Positions 1 to 12,069 of a stretch of DNA of 64,000 nucleotides are shown piece after piece. Source of the stretch: Apricaphanius iberus (Eukaryota > Chordata > Actinopteri > Cyprinodontiformes > Aphaniidae). The stretch covers positions 124,001 through 188,000 of the forward strand of contig JAPXFQ010001405.1 in NCBI GenBank assembly GCA_028564705.1, written 5' to 3'. Under the pieces are notes generated by a model, which was not told the DNA's origin, did no database searches, and was given only the letters and a program-made list of their open reading frames with translations. Numbering within the stretch: the stretch's first letter is position 1; every line of letters begins with the position of its first letter. The position numbers were made by a program, and so were the translations under genes.

Positions 1-149
1 GTGTAATCTCCCTTCATAAGCAAACTTCCTGTTCCTGTGGATCAGATGAACATGTTGATGCTGCTGGGTCTGCTTCTGTTCTTCTGCTTCTTCCAGCTGA
101 CTGATAAATGATTAGCTGTCTTTGAAGTCTCTCTGAGCTGTGTCCAGGG

Positions 150-202
150 TGTACCGGCCTCTCGCCTGATGACTGTTTGAGATACCAACCCTGCAGGATA
201 GA
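150..202 (+). repeat. left part of a common fish repeat, interrupted by the hAT-like element
   Basis: GTCCAGGGTGTACC followed by CCTCTCGCC resembles a very common fish repeat that normally continues to a GATGGA tail. Here the continuation, GATAATAGATGGATGGATGG, is found at 2048 onward, on the other side of the 1.8-kb insertion. A second copy of the head lies at 42765-42811. Confidence 0.5.
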
Positions 203-2041
203 CAGAGGTGTCAAAAGTATTCACATTCAGTACTCAGGTATTAGTATACATACTACATACCACACCTCCCCAAAAAACACACTTTTACTAAAGGCCATAA
301 TAACTGTTATATAAAAATCCTCATAATTATACATTGGGGATACACTAGGGACCTTATTTTAGCTACATTTGTCCATCAAAATTAATGCATTTTAGTGTAA
401 TGCAAGTACATCAAAGAACTAGATGTGCACTAATGAGCATTAATACATGTTTCATTAAGCAGAAGATATGATGACTAGTTGCCTATTTATAATGGTGTAT
501 TGCCTAAGTATCTACTATGGGTATCTTTGAACTTGGCAATATCCATCTGCTTCATCCTGGTGGACTATGAAGTGGTTCATAGCTAGAGGTCAGCTACACT
601 AAATAAATCAGCATTTTTAAGTTAACAGGTGTGTCCTACACAAACAGTTTATTTTTAATATCTTGTTTTTATTTAATTCATTTACCTCACTACAACGGAC
701 AGATAAAACTAAAAATGATCCAGAACTATATGTGCTTCTTTTGTCACCGGGCTCTATGAAGCAAGTCTTTAACCAGCCGCAAAGGTAACAATCCCTTTTC
801 ATAGCCTCCAGATGATTCCCAGATGCCTATATGCAAATCTTTTCACTATTATTGATTCAGTTACCTGTACTCTGCACTTAAACTGTAAACTTTTAGCATG
901 TCTCCTTCAAATAGTCATGGATGTAAATTGTAATTTGTCAAAAATGACGAGCTGCCTTCAGATTTTTTTGCCGGGACAAAAAAACGGGACTGTACAGAAA
1001 ATATTCGGCTAACGTGACCCCTGTGTGCTCAATATGCGATGGAGCCAGGCTGTCAGAAAGACAGATGTGTGAGGATTGTGTGTGTGTGTGCTTGCCTCAC
1101 CTGTTTTCCATCCAAGGGTGCAGATTGGTGATCGTGCTCCTGCAGCTGGTGCCCCTCAGCCTTATTGAGAAGGAGCACTCAAAAGGAGAGTGCCAACCTG
1201 GAGCAGACGCCAGATGGTTAAACCGCGTCGTGTGGTAACAAGCCACTTCCTATGCCCTTCTGCTGTCAGCAACTTACTCCACGTAAGATCCTTACCTCCT
1301 TGCCTTTTTTCCTCCAGTCACTCTGCAGTCCCGGACCTGCTGGTCGGCCTGCAGCCTGGGCGTCTGTTCCTTCCCGGCATACTGGGCTTCCTCCTCAAGG
1401 TATCTGGCTGAGCTCAAGGTTCCCCACTGCCTGTCCACTCTCACTCTACTTCCTGGAGACAAACACCCCAGAGTCGGTCCCTCTTCCACGCACCAAGGAT
1501 CACATCCTCTCCAATTCCTCCTCAGTGTAATCTGCACCAACGGCAAAGTAAGAATTCACAAACTTCTGTTTTTTCCTCCTGCCAAGCACAATTGAAAGAT
1601 CCCTCACCTCCATCTCTTATCTCCAGTGGTTGTCCTCCAAGTTCCCCGTGGTTCTGAGTTTTCTGAGTTCCTGTGTTCCTGGACCCATCGAGCAAAGAGG
1701 AAAAATAAATTACTTTTGCAAACTTTACCTCCAGTCTCACTGAGTCTTTTGTGTGTCTGCACTAGAGTCCAAAAGCTAAAATCATGACAAGATGATTAAA
1801 ATAATTTACAAACCGTAAACTCTATCCACTTAGAGCACTTTGTATAGAGTTTTTGTGTTTATTTTCAATAAAAAATTACCAAATGAAACTGAAATTACAA
1901 GGCTATTTTTAAAATGCAAGGAGTAGAAAGTAAAGATAATTGCGTGAAAATTTAAGGAGTAGAAGTAAAAAGTAGGCCAATCTGTTATTACTCCAGTAAA
2001 GTATAAATACTCAAAATTTCTACCCAAGTAGGACACCTCTG
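203..2041. mobile_element. hAT-like non-autonomous element carrying a solo LTR
   Basis: The ends are inverted copies of CAGAGGTGTC (203-212 and 2032-2041), the style of hAT termini in fish, with similar AGTACTCA / GAGTATTTATAC text just inside. Flanking octamers AGGATAGA (195-202) and GGTATAGA (2042-2049) match at six of eight positions, as expected for an aged 8-bp target duplication. No transposase is seen. Much of the interior is a solo LTR that entered later. The hAT assignment rests on TIR style and duplication length. Confidence 0.6.
1068..1789 (+). mobile_element. solo LTR of a retrotransposon (probably Ty3/gypsy-type)
   Basis: A 722-bp segment starts with TG and ends with CA and is flanked by the perfect direct repeat AGATG (1063-1067 and 1790-1794). 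An AATAAA at 1704-1709 sits about 85 bp before the 3' end, fitting the R region. The 3' text (GAGTCTTTTGTGTGTCTGCA then GTCCAAAAGC..ATGACA) resembles LTR ends I associate with fish gypsy elements. No internal coding region remains, so this is a recombination product between two LTRs. Confidence 0.65.
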
Positions 2042-2054
2042 GGTATAGATAATA

Positions 2055-2073
2055 GATGGATGGATGGATGGAG
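2055..2073 (+). repeat. (GATG)n microsatellite
   Basis: About four and a half GATG units form the tail of the interrupted repeat. The following stretch to 3060 shows no gene and no recognised repeat. Confidence 0.8.
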
Positions 2074-3063
2074 ACCCTCTTCTTCCTGCCTAGACTAAAA
2101 TTAAAAATGGACTAGAATAGTGTAAAATACTTACAGAATTTGCATGAATTTTTTATGAGTAACATGAATGCTTTGTAGTTTGTATGAGCAATTTAATGAT
2201 TTTGAGTGACTTTAGGGTGCTGATATTACTTGATAGTAACTTGAAAGTATTTTGAATATTATACTAATTATGCATTTAAAAGCCTGCACTTTAAAGAATT
2301 TAAATTAAAGAATACAACAAAAAATATCTGATGCTGTCCTGAAGTAATTAAGTGGTAATATGAATATTTATCAAAAAATAAAACGGAAGACTGTAGAATA
2401 AACAGATTTACGAGATAACATAAAAATATATATCATTTTCTGACTTTGCAGGAACAAGCTCATACCACAGAGAGTCTGGTTAAACACTGACATCTGCTGG
2501 GATGACTTTACAGGACATTTATCTGAAATACACACACAGCATACATATAACTAAACCTTAATACATCAGCATTTACACAGTTTTACGTTGGGCTTTAGCT
2601 TATTTTTAGCCTACTTTAGCATTAGCTCACCATATAAATGGTCCAGCTGGTCTCCTGTCTTGCTGCTTTATGGCGTCCTCCACTCTCCTTCACTTCTTCA
2701 GAATATTACTCCTTATCTGTAAAGGTTGGTTTTGGAGTCTGACAAAACCCACAGACTATGTTGAACATCACCATCGTAAGCTCAATTGTTAAATGCGTAG
2801 CCTAGCAACATACACCCTACTCACTAAAGCAGACCTCCGTGATCGTAAACTGGCTATCAGTAAAATAAAACATCAATCTCTAACGCTTCTCTATTCATGC
2901 GTTGTCCTTAGTCCATATACAAAAAGTCAGGCTGTTCGTCTGTTGTGGCAGTGTGTGTGTATAAATGAACAGTTCTCTACACAAAGTGTTTGCGCCAACT
3001 TCAGAGAGAACTTCCGGGTCATGGAAAAATCAGAGGAGAGTTCGTGATCCATTTTTTCGTGTG
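2074..3063. other. AT-rich intergenic stretch with no recognised feature
   Basis: I see no gene, RNA or recognised repeat here. An open frame at 2793-3047 has no familiar motif and is probably chance. Confidence 0.5.
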
Positions 3064-3113
3064 AAACAAAAAATGAAAAAAACAAGTGTTTTTGTTTTTT
3101 TCATTTTTTGTTT
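3064..3113. repeat. perfect 22-bp inverted repeat (hairpin)
   Basis: Arms 3064-3085 and 3092-3113 are exact reverse complements separated by six bases. The arms are A-rich and T-rich with an internal ATG/CAT asymmetry, so this is a true palindrome rather than a bare A-run opposite a T-run. It lies just upstream of the recognisable part of an L2 LINE. Confidence 0.85.
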
Positions 3114-3139
3114 GAAATGAAAAAATGAACTGCCTAGAC

Positions 3140-5480
3140 CTATCACTTGTCAGAATAATTTAAAAACTAACAATGAATCTCTTAAACTGGCATTACTCAA
3201 TATTCAATCCTTATCAAAGAAATGTTTCCTAATCAATGACTTTATTACTAATCATAATTTACCGGCTGTATTTTTATCTGGTTATATGCAAATAATGAAA
3301 TATCCTCAATGGTAGAAGTCACTACTAACTATAGCTTTCTAACTCAAAAAAAGGAAACAAGGATGAGGGGGTGGACTGGGCACAATTAAAAAAAAACATT
3401 GAACTTTAAAAATATATTTCTGGGCACATTTCACTCCATTGAATACCTTGCCACAGAGATAAAAGAGCCAAATAAGGTCTTAGTCGTAAATATGTACAAA
3501 ACCCCCAAAGCTAGCTCAAACTTCTTTACTGACATCAATGACCTTATATCTGTAATATGTATTGAATATGACCAACTAATTATTGTGAGAGATTTGAATA
3601 TTCATACTGAAACCCCAGGATAGACGGACTAAAACACTAAGTGATATTCTCCATAACTTTGGTCTAACTCATGTCAGTCAGCCAACACACAAACAAGGCC
3701 ACATTTTAGACTTAATCATTAGCAAAGGACTGAAAATCTCTAACATCTCCGTGGTGGATGTTGCATTATCTGACCATTTCTGCATTTTCTTTGAAAGCAT
3801 GACCCCGACTAAACTATCTAATCAAAATAAGACCATAATAAAAAAACGCTTCTTCAGCTGAAATCTTTAGACAAATGTACTGCTCTACCCCATCCCCCCA
3901 CTACTCAACACACACTATTAACAAGTTGGTAGATACCTTTTTCTCTAAAGTCTCAGACATCATTGATACCATTACTCCAACTAAAGTTATAGTCTCAGGT
4001 AGAAACCAACTCCATGGACCAGCCATCCTCTAGTACGTAGGGAAAAAAGGGATTGCCGCCAGGCCGATAGAAAATGGAAGAAAACTCTATTTCAGGTTCA
4101 CTATGAGAGGTACAAAAACAGGCTGAACAAATATAACTCAACTTTGAAAACTGCAAGAGAAACATTCTTCTCTGAAATCATTAACAGAAATATTAATAAC
4201 GTTTGAACCCTATTCGTAACAGTTGAAAGACTAACCAATCCTCCAGTGACAACAGCCCCTGAGCTACACTCTACTAGGTCCTGTAGTGAATTTGCCGACT
4301 TCTTCACTGAAAAGATTCTGGAAAATAGAAGATCAATCTGTAAAGCAGCACCCAACCCACCATTTCACTCCCATGTTAAAAGAATGCAGATAAAGTGTCT
4401 GATTTCAAAAAACTAAATCATTCACTCACATCTTGATGAAATAATTAAACAGCTAAGCTCTTCCTCTTGCTGCCTTGATATCTTAACAACAACTTTTTTA
4501 AAGAAAGTTATTACTGTCATTAAGTCCGATCTGATGCAAATAGTTAACTCGTCCCTCCAGTCAGGTGTCTTCCCCCAGGCCCTCAAAACAGCAGTTATCA
4601 AACACCTATTGAAGAAGAACAACCTAGATAATACACTGATGCAGAATTATAGGCCAATCTCTAATCTCCCATTCATCAGTAAGATTATTGAAAAAGATGT
4701 ATCTAAAAAGTTAATTACATTCCTGACAATAAAAAAACTCCTTAGATAACTTTCAGTCTGGCTTCCGTGCCCATCACAGCACTGCCCTCATCAAAGTTTT
4801 CAGTGACATCCACATAAATACAGACAGCGGCAGAACCACACTTTCTGTTCTGTTGGACCTCAGTGCATCTTTTGACACTGTTGATCATAAAATATTACTA
4901 GAACACCTGGAGAGCTGGTTCGGACTCACTGAAACAGCACTTCAATGGTTTGAGTCTTACCTCAAGAACAGGAAGTTCTTTTGTCCATCGAAAACTTCTC
5001 ACCAGAAAAAAACAGAAATCTCATGTGGGGTCCCCCAGGGCCCCATCCTGGGTCTCCTCCTACTCAATATTTATATGCTCCCTCTAACCAACATTATTGC
5101 AGCCAATAAGATTAGTTACCATAACTATGCAGACGACACAGGTATACATTACATTGTCACCAGGTGACTTTGATTCTATCCAGACCTTAAATGAATGCAT
5201 TGAACAAATCAGTGACTGGATATCCCATAACTTTCTCCAGCTAAACAGAAACAAAACAGAAGTTTTTGGGGATTTTTTTACCTAAGGAGGAACGATAAAG
5301 AGTCAGCACACAGCTTCAGCTAATACAACTAAAAACGACTCATCAAGCCCGTAATCTAGGTGTAACAATGGACTCAGATCTGAACCTCCAGGGTCACATA
5401 AAGGCAATAACAAGGTCAGCCTTCTTTCACCTGAAGAACATCTCTAGGATTCTCATGATGTGATTTTTATTCTTATTTTT
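3140..5480 (+). mobile_element. L2-clade LINE, degenerate ORF2
   Basis: Broken frames show an endonuclease start (LALLNIQSLSKK near 3190, DLNIHTE near 3595, a Leu-Ser-Asp-His-like motif near 3770) and reverse transcriptase blocks: NYRPISNLPFISKIIEK near 4650, LDLSASFDTVDH near 4855, GVPQGPILG near 5030 and YADDTGIH near 5128. There are several stops and shifts (for example after 3620 and 4749), so it cannot be active. The CR1/L2 superfamily assignment follows from the motif order. Confidence 0.85.
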
Positions 5481-5484
5481 TAAC

Positions 5485-5609
5485 TGATTGTGTTTTATCT
5501 GTTTTTAGTCTATTTTATTTTGCATAAATTTGTTCTTTATGGAAGGATTAATTGATTGTTTTATCTGTTTTTAATCTATATTCTTTTGCATAAATTTGTT
5601 CTTTACACC
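5485..5609 (+). repeat. 68-bp tandem duplication in the L2 3' tail
   Basis: TGATTGTGTTTTATCTG at 5485 recurs at 5553 and both units run to GCATAAATTTGTTCTTTA. This is T-rich text after the L2 coding region and looks like its 3' UTR, duplicated once. Confidence 0.7.
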
Positions 5610-5640
5610 TTTTCTTTTTATTCTTATGGTTTGTTTGAAA

Positions 5641-6119
5641 ATTTAATTTCATACATGCCTATTATTCCTTGTAATCAGGTGGTAATCTAACTTTTCTCAA
5701 ATTTAAAACTTAAATAATTGCATTGGGCACTTAATGGTTATTCATAGTCAACCCAAGCCTATTGTTAAATAACTAAATTTTAAATAAATTAGGAACAACT
5801 CCTTTGCAAAAATCTGTTTTTAAAACGAATCTCCAAAAAAAAAGTGAATATCATGGGAAAGTTTATTTCCATAATTACATTCAAAACGTTAAACTTTCAT
5901 AGCTTATAGATTCAGGGCCCACAACATAAATTATTTAATGTATTTAGTTGTTTATTTGTACATAATTTGGGTTTCCAGCTCATAAAACCCATAAAAAAAC
6001 AGGAATTCAAAAAATGTTAATACTGTGAATAAATCACTATTTAATTCTCAGTTTTTGCAGAAAAAAAGAGAGAAATTAGGATCACATCAAATCAATCAAA
6101 ATATGGTACTTTCAAAATA
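5641..6119. other. AT-rich stretch, possibly the outer part of a Tc1/mariner remnant
   Basis: No gene is visible. The right half resembles the untranslated flank of the Tc1/mariner fragment that follows, but I cannot place a terminal repeat. Confidence 0.35.
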
Positions 6120-6240
6120 ATGTCAATTTTCAATCTATGGTTCCCTTTGACTTAATCACTGCCTCGATGCGCTGTGGCATTGAGGTAATCAGCCTGTGTA
6201 GCATTGCCTAGGAGTTATGGAAGCCCTGATTTCTTTGATG
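6120..6240 (-). mobile_element. Tc1/mariner-family fragment
   Basis: GATGCGCTGTGGCATTGAGG and CAGCCTGTG match the better preserved copies at 53880 and 62356 in the same order and spacing. Only the segment near one end of the element survives. Confidence 0.5.
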
Positions 6241-6556
6241 CTTGCTGTCAGTTCTTCTTATCTTATCTTCTTATCTAATGTCTAAATGGGGTTTAGGTAT
6301 GGCGAGCACTGCGATGGCATGGACATAAAACAAGGTTTTGGTGCTTCTGTTAGTCTACCAGAAGCACCAAAACAGTTAATCAGTTAGTATGATTTGTTCT
6401 TCAAATTGTCATTTATTTTTTTGTTCCCACAGTTTTTTCCCATTATTCATCACGTAGTGTTCCTAAGTCCAGTCCTGGGCATTGCTCTCCCTCCGCCAAC
6501 ACCAGGAGGGCCCTACACTGAGCTCAAGTGTCCTTCATGCTTTTGAGGAGTGATAG

Positions 6557-6860
6557 GAGCATGGTGGCGCAGCTGGTAGCACTCACCTCACAGCTAGAAG
6601 GTCCTGGGTTCAATTCCCTCCGGGGACGCTGTGGGTGATGAGGGTGTGTTTGTTCCTCCATTTCATCAGCACCCACACTCTGGGTGGGGTTGGCGAAAGG
6701 GCCTTTCTGTGTGGAGTTTGCATGTTCTCCCCGTGTTCCCTTGAGTAGCTACTCCCACAAAAACATGCACTAGTTCTGGGCTGTATACTGACCCCTCCTG
6801 GCTGACCGGGGTGCCTGAAGGATTGGGGAGGATCTGGCTGGAATAACATGATCCTTTCAT
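6557..6860 (+). repeat. tRNA-derived SINE
   Basis: The head GGTGGCGCAGCTGGTAGC has an A-box layout and GGGTTCAATTCCC a B-box layout, about 40 bases apart. It is followed by CTTTCTGTGTGGAGTTTGCA and TGTTCTCCCCGTGTTCCC, a body widespread in fish SINEs. The long minus-strand open frame over it (6610-6993) is a shadow. Confidence 0.75.
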
Positions 6861-6899
6861 GTGCTACATCCAGATGGGGAATCCCCACCCCTTCAGGTG

Positions 6900-7607
6900 A
6901 AAAGAAGGGTTCATCACTCCTAAAATTGTCATTTATATTGATTGGATAACAGACTATGCCTAAACCTACTGGCCTATAACAAATTCTCCACAATTAAGCC
7001 AACAAAAAATAAAAGTGTGAATGCACGAGATAACTTGGAAAATGCACAATAAATGTACTCCTTTTTGAATATTCTAGCCTACATGCAGTATAAGCCTAAC
7101 AGACGTGTTATCTGCGTTCTAGTGTGCCTGCCGTGCTGTGCAGCAACAATGAACACTCGCTGACATATTTTACAAAATACCTTGTTTTCGTCTTTACTGA
7201 AGCTTTCCAGCCAAGGACGGACCTCCGCCCACTCACAACTGTATCTCTATAAGCAATTTTGCTTTGGGGTCTCGGGACATGTTTAAAAACGCTGAGTGGG
7301 AAGCGCCAGTGTGTTGTGTGTGTCTACCTGATGAGCCGCAAACACAAACAATTTGCAGTCCCTTTTGATCCCGCCGGCAAAACAGTTTTGCTGACTGTAT
7401 TGGGTGATATGTATTTTAATTATATAAAGACCACGTAGTTAGAATTAGGCTATTGAAGCCTAAGGTAGCAGTTTACCAGCATCCTGCACTGCACTATGCA
7501 TCCCGAATCATGACTGTGGATTTTTCACACTGGACCTCAAGCAGCTTGGGTTCTGTTCCTTCCTCCAAACCCTTGGACCTTGGTCCCCTAACGAAAGGCA
7601 TACTTTA
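6900..7607. other. intergenic stretch with no recognised feature
   Basis: I see no gene, RNA or recognised repeat here on either strand. Confidence 0.5.
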
Positions 7608-9665
7608 ATTTTTTTTAATTCTTTATTTTCAGAAGGTACACAATAAAGTGTAACAATACATGTCAGTTTCAACAATATGGGTTGATTACCATTTTTGTAA
7701 AAAAACAAAAAAAAGTGAAGGGGGGGAGATGAACAAATTGCAAGATAGATACATCTTCCAATCTTAAAAAGAAAAAAAAATGTATGTCTAGGACATTAGA
7801 TTCCATATGCAAACTTTGATATGACCCATGCAATTCAAAGTTTCACAAAGGCACCCTTTTTAAGGCGCATAGAAAAGGTAATGGCTTCCAGTAAATAGAT
7901 CTCATTTACTATATTTATCCAATCATTTACCATTGGGGGCTCAGGAAGTAGCCAGCATCTTGTGATTGCCATTTTGGCTGATCTCGTCAAAATTATAAAA
8001 AATATACTTATTTACAAAATTATATGGGTTAGAATTTTTGCACTACATGCTTGAGAACTCCAATTGTAGATTACGGTTATTAAATACATGAGTTAAAACA
8101 AAAATAATTCCAAAAGGGTTTTATCTTTGAGCAATCCCAAAACAGATGCCAATGACTCACCTCCTAAATCCCACATAACTTCAGCAGAGTGTTGAACCTG
8201 TGCCAAAGTGGAATCCTTGCTTTGGTGCTTTTAAAAATCTCCAACTGAACTCTTCATTTGTAAGAGTTTGTACCTTTCTATACATTTTCAGATGTATCTG
8301 ACCCGTCCTCACTTGTTATTAAAAGATTACCTTCAATCTCCTATTTTTCCTTAACATAGTGTATAGAGTAGGACTTCTTGGACAAAAATCCATTATAGAA
8401 TCTACCAATAGTACCTTTTAACTAGATCATTTTCATATTCCTTCAAGAAAATTATCATCTATGTCAGTTTGTGATTATATTCTGCTTTACAAAAAATAAA
8501 ATCTTAAATTGGTATTGCCTTTTTAAAACTATCAAATTCCTTCATCTTTCTATTGAGAGTGAGTGTCTATCACATCCTGTGAAATAATTTTAAATGTATC
8601 GTTTATGAAATTAGGACCAAATCCACAGTCAAATGAACACCACTGTAATATCTTTATCATCTAAATTATATTCTCTGTTAATAATAACTCAAACTTATAT
8701 AGCGCTTTACTCGACACTCAAAGATGCTTTCCAAATTCCATTATGCATTCACTCTCACACTGGTGGAAGCAAGCTACAATCATAGCCACAGCTGCCCTGG
8801 GGCAGACTGACAGAAGCGAGGCTGCCATATCGGCCAGTAGATGGTGGGTGAAGTGTCTTGCCCAAGGACACAACGACTGAGACAAATGGATATGGGGGCT
8901 CAGGGATTTGAACCAGCAACCCTCCAATTGCAAGGCAACCTCTGAACCCCCTGTGCCACAGTCGCCCCTTTTCACTTTTCTCCAAATATTGTATTGGGTT
9001 TCAACCCTAGGACTTTGAATCAACTTGATGTATATATCCATTTGTATGTGATTTATGAAAGACCCTTCAATTCACCTCACATTCACATCACCCTTGAATT
9101 TTTTTTCCTGATAGTTTTCCACTGGAAGTGCGAGAAATAATAGGACTCATGGAATCACATTAATTTTCACACTGTCAACCCTGTGGCTCAGCCTGAAAAA
9201 GGAAATCAAACTCCAACTTCTTAGGTCTTCTTTAATTTTTGCTGGTGAGGATTCATAGTTAATTTTTGCCAATACAGAAGTATTGTTAAATTATATGAGT
9301 TATGTCCTTGTATGTTAAGTTTATAACCTGAATATCTCCCAAATTTTACTAAGAGGTTCATTAACTCTGGGAATGTATAAGTGGATGTGGATATGAATGC
9401 CGGCATCATCTGCGTATAAGGCTACTTTGTGGTCTTCGACATTTATTAAAATGCTTTTAATATTTTCTGTTTGTCTCAGCCATTGAGCAAGAGGTTCTAC
9501 GTATAAAACAAAAAGTATCGAAAAAGGGGCAACCCTGTCTCGAGCCATGTTGTAGAACAATGCATTCAGACAGGTGTCCATTATTTTTAATTTTAGCAGT
9601 TGGGTCATTTTTGGCAAATGGTGCCATTTGTGTCCCCATGATATAATCAAGCATAAGTTGTGAAA
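7608..9665 (-). mobile_element. L1/Tx1-type LINE, degenerate 3' half
   Basis: Minus-strand frames give reverse transcriptase text YVEPLAQWLRQ (about 9480), VALYADDAG (about 9420) and SGYKLNIQ (about 9325), and further downstream HLFWDCSKIKPFWN (about 8140), a C-terminal motif typical of L1/Tx1-like fish LINEs. The 3' end fits AATAAAGAATTAAAAAAAAT at about 7625-7606. Frames are broken throughout, and a SINE has inserted at 8683-8968. Confidence 0.75.
8683..8968 (-). repeat. tRNA-headed SINE inside the L1-like LINE
   Basis: Read on the minus strand it begins GGGGCGACTGTGGCACAGGG, has the B-box GGTTCAAATCC, then TGTCCTTGGGCAAGACACTT and AGTCTGCCCCAGGGCAGCTG, and ends GCGCTATATAAGTTTGAG. The same family appears at 43205-43440 (plus strand) and as a head fragment at 11085-11157. 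Confidence 0.75.
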
Positions 9666-11084
9666 AAAAGGTTAATACTTATTTTTTAAAGCTGTCTTAC
9701 TAAATTAAACCCTTTTCCACTACTTAATACAAGGTTTATTCTATCAGCTTTTATTCATTCTTAAATAATTACTCTGACGGTGGTGCATGCAATCTAAACT
9801 GCCATGTCCCCGGTCAGTTTTTTTATTTCACTTGCAAATAGAAGTAATAAAAATCTAATATTTTGTTTTTTCCTAGAATTGCAAATAACTATTGATAATA
9901 CATCTCACCACATGCTATTTGTTAAATTCAAAATATATTCTAATATTAAAAATCTTGAAATATGCTCTGTCCCCGAGTTCACTGTGCCCCTCACTTTGAC
10001 GAAAATCGTTCTGTACACGCTTCCTGACTGTTTCTTCAGTCACATAACACTCAGGAAGTAGGATACATTTTTGGAGGGAAAGCAAGTACAAGTAGCAGAG
10101 TCAGTATCTCCACCTAATTAAAAAAAAAAAGTTTTAGTGGCTTACTAATGCGGTCAAGCATAACATGTCCCCAACATTACTCAGATGTAAATTGGAAACT
10201 GATATTTTTTTGTAATTTTGAAGATATAGCTAATATACAAAAAATCTTATGTAGTCCCCATGTGCTAGGCAGTGTTTCTATACATAGATCATAGTTTGGA
10301 TTAGAATTTCACATATCTGAATGGAATAAATCATTTTGACAAGCGCAGAACTATCTAAAACACTGGAAACGGTCGTAGAAATAGACTACCGTTGTAAAAA
10401 AAACATGGCTGTGCCCATTTGAAATGGAAGACTAGGATGTTCTTCTTTAGATCGTTTTTTGTAAACGTAGTTTATGAGACAAAATTAGCTGGTATAGAGA
10501 GGATCAGATGGTGCTTCATGAAAGAAAAAACAACCTTTGAATAAGAGATCCATGCAACTGCAGAAGAGTGTGGAATTTAATTGAAAAACACCAGGGTTGC
10601 TGATCTGCTTCATAACTTTGTAACATATGAAAAAAAAAAAGTCATGATATTTCTTTATAGTGTAATACATTTCACGATTGAAGGTTGGGTGGGGGTGAGG
10701 TGAGTTACCTTTCAACTATGTTGTTCAGGGGTTTTATGACCACCCATTTGTCCAGGGTGTGCTGTGTTTTATGTTCATGAAATAATCCATAAATATTTTG
10801 CATATCTTTGTGGTTACTTGCAGAACAAGAACTGGCAAAATCACATATCTTAAACATCTGACCAAATTCCATAGAATTTCCTATTTTTTTCTAAAACAAT
10901 TATGCGGACATTAACAACCAGTCTTAAATCACAGTGTGCATTTTATATACAGTGTTTGTTTATTAAAACCTTTTTAAAATATATTTACAGGTGCAAGGTG
11001 AGAGACAGTTGATCTCCTAAGAATGTAAATATTATAACTGTCCATTAAAAACATTCATTAATAGATATGAAAAAATGTCCAGTA
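9666..11084. other. AT-rich intergenic stretch, one shared repeat
   Basis: No gene is visible. Text around 10340-10470 (CTGGAAAC..GTAGACTACCGTTGTAAA..CATGGCTG) resembles 34650-34790, pointing to a shared, unclassified interspersed repeat. The rest shows nothing recognisable. Confidence 0.45.
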
Positions 11085-11157
11085 ATGCGGGGGGAAGAAA
11101 ACCTACGACCCTCCGATTGCAAGACAACTACTCTACCTACTGAGCCACAGTCGCCCT
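11085..11157 (-). repeat. SINE head fragment
   Basis: Minus-strand GGGCGACTGTGGCTCAGTAG and TTGTCTTGCAATCGGAGGGT match the tRNA-like head of the SINE at 8683-8968. The body is missing. Confidence 0.6.
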
Positions 11158-11295
11158 AATTGTGAAAATTAATAAACATTTCCATGATACTAATTTTTTG
11201 GAAAGGGTCTGTATCTTTAAAAATGAGAGGCCTCCAACAAGCAACAAGGAATCTGAGAAAAACAAACTGGACAGCAGGATAGAAACCTTGCACAC

Positions 11296-11301
11296 TTTAT
11301 T
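11296..11301 (-). terminator. distal AATAAA poly(A) signal of glg1
   Basis: A minus-strand AATAAA is followed within a few bases by GTGTGC, about 2.3 kb after the stop codon and just before interspersed repeats resume. It is the best candidate for the distal cleavage signal. Confidence 0.5.
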
Positions 11302-12063
11302 AATAAACTGTCCTTAGTTTTCTGTACAGAGAAACAAAATGAGACAAAACTGTGAAAAACAACCAGGAGCTCCATTGATTCAGACAGAAAACACACAAGA
11401 TAATCAAGAACAAACTTAAGATCATTAAAAAAAACTTTCTATCATCTCTCTGGATAATTAAACCCAGCTGGCCACAGAGTGAACTCTATGCAAAAATTAA
11501 CCAATGATTGAGGCTTGGTGTATCTCTGTCCAACCCTGTCATTTGCTAGGAGCTACAGCAACCCTCAGTTGGATGGTGATTAGGCACAATTTAAAAAGAA
11601 AGATTAAAAAAAGGCAATTGAATGAAGAAAGTTTGGATCTGCAGGCAGCAAGGGTAGCACTCACCACAGAAACCTTTAAGAACTAGTCAGATGAAAAAAA
11701 TAGTAGAACACATACAGCCTATTACTCTGTATATTACACATATACAGTCATATATGTCTAGCAGTTCTCTCTGACTTTTACAGAGGCACACACACATTGT
11801 ATCCAGCAGACCTTGCCATTTTGCTAAATTGAGACCAAAAAGCTCAAGGACCCCATGACCCAAGCTTTCATCAGCGTTCTGACCATGTTGTTCAGGCATA
11901 AAACTACAGGCTGAAGAGCAGGTCCCCCAAGTTAAAAATATGGATCTTTTTACTCACTGATAGATGGAACAGGACAAGAAAAAAAAACAACATCCCATCT
12001 TAAACTGTACAATTAAATGTCTGGTATGTAAAATACTGAAATTTGTAATTTCAAAGATCTGCA

Positions 12064-12069
12064 TTTATT
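12064..12069 (-). terminator. proximal AATAAA poly(A) signal of glg1
   Basis: A second minus-strand AATAAA lies about 1.5 kb after the stop codon. It could serve as an alternative cleavage site, but no strong GT-rich element follows it. Confidence 0.3.

Noticed and set aside
2793..3047. 84-residue plus-strand frame upstream of the L2 LINE
   Set aside because: No recognisable domain and no link to the L2 endonuclease start; could be chance.
6560..6620. tRNA-like A and B boxes, possible tRNA gene
   Set aside because: No cloverleaf with a proper acceptor stem; followed by a SINE body. The same applies to the heads at 8968 and 43205.
6610..6993. 127-residue minus-strand open frame
   Set aside because: It runs across a tRNA-derived SINE and its flank; composition and position make it a shadow of the repeat.
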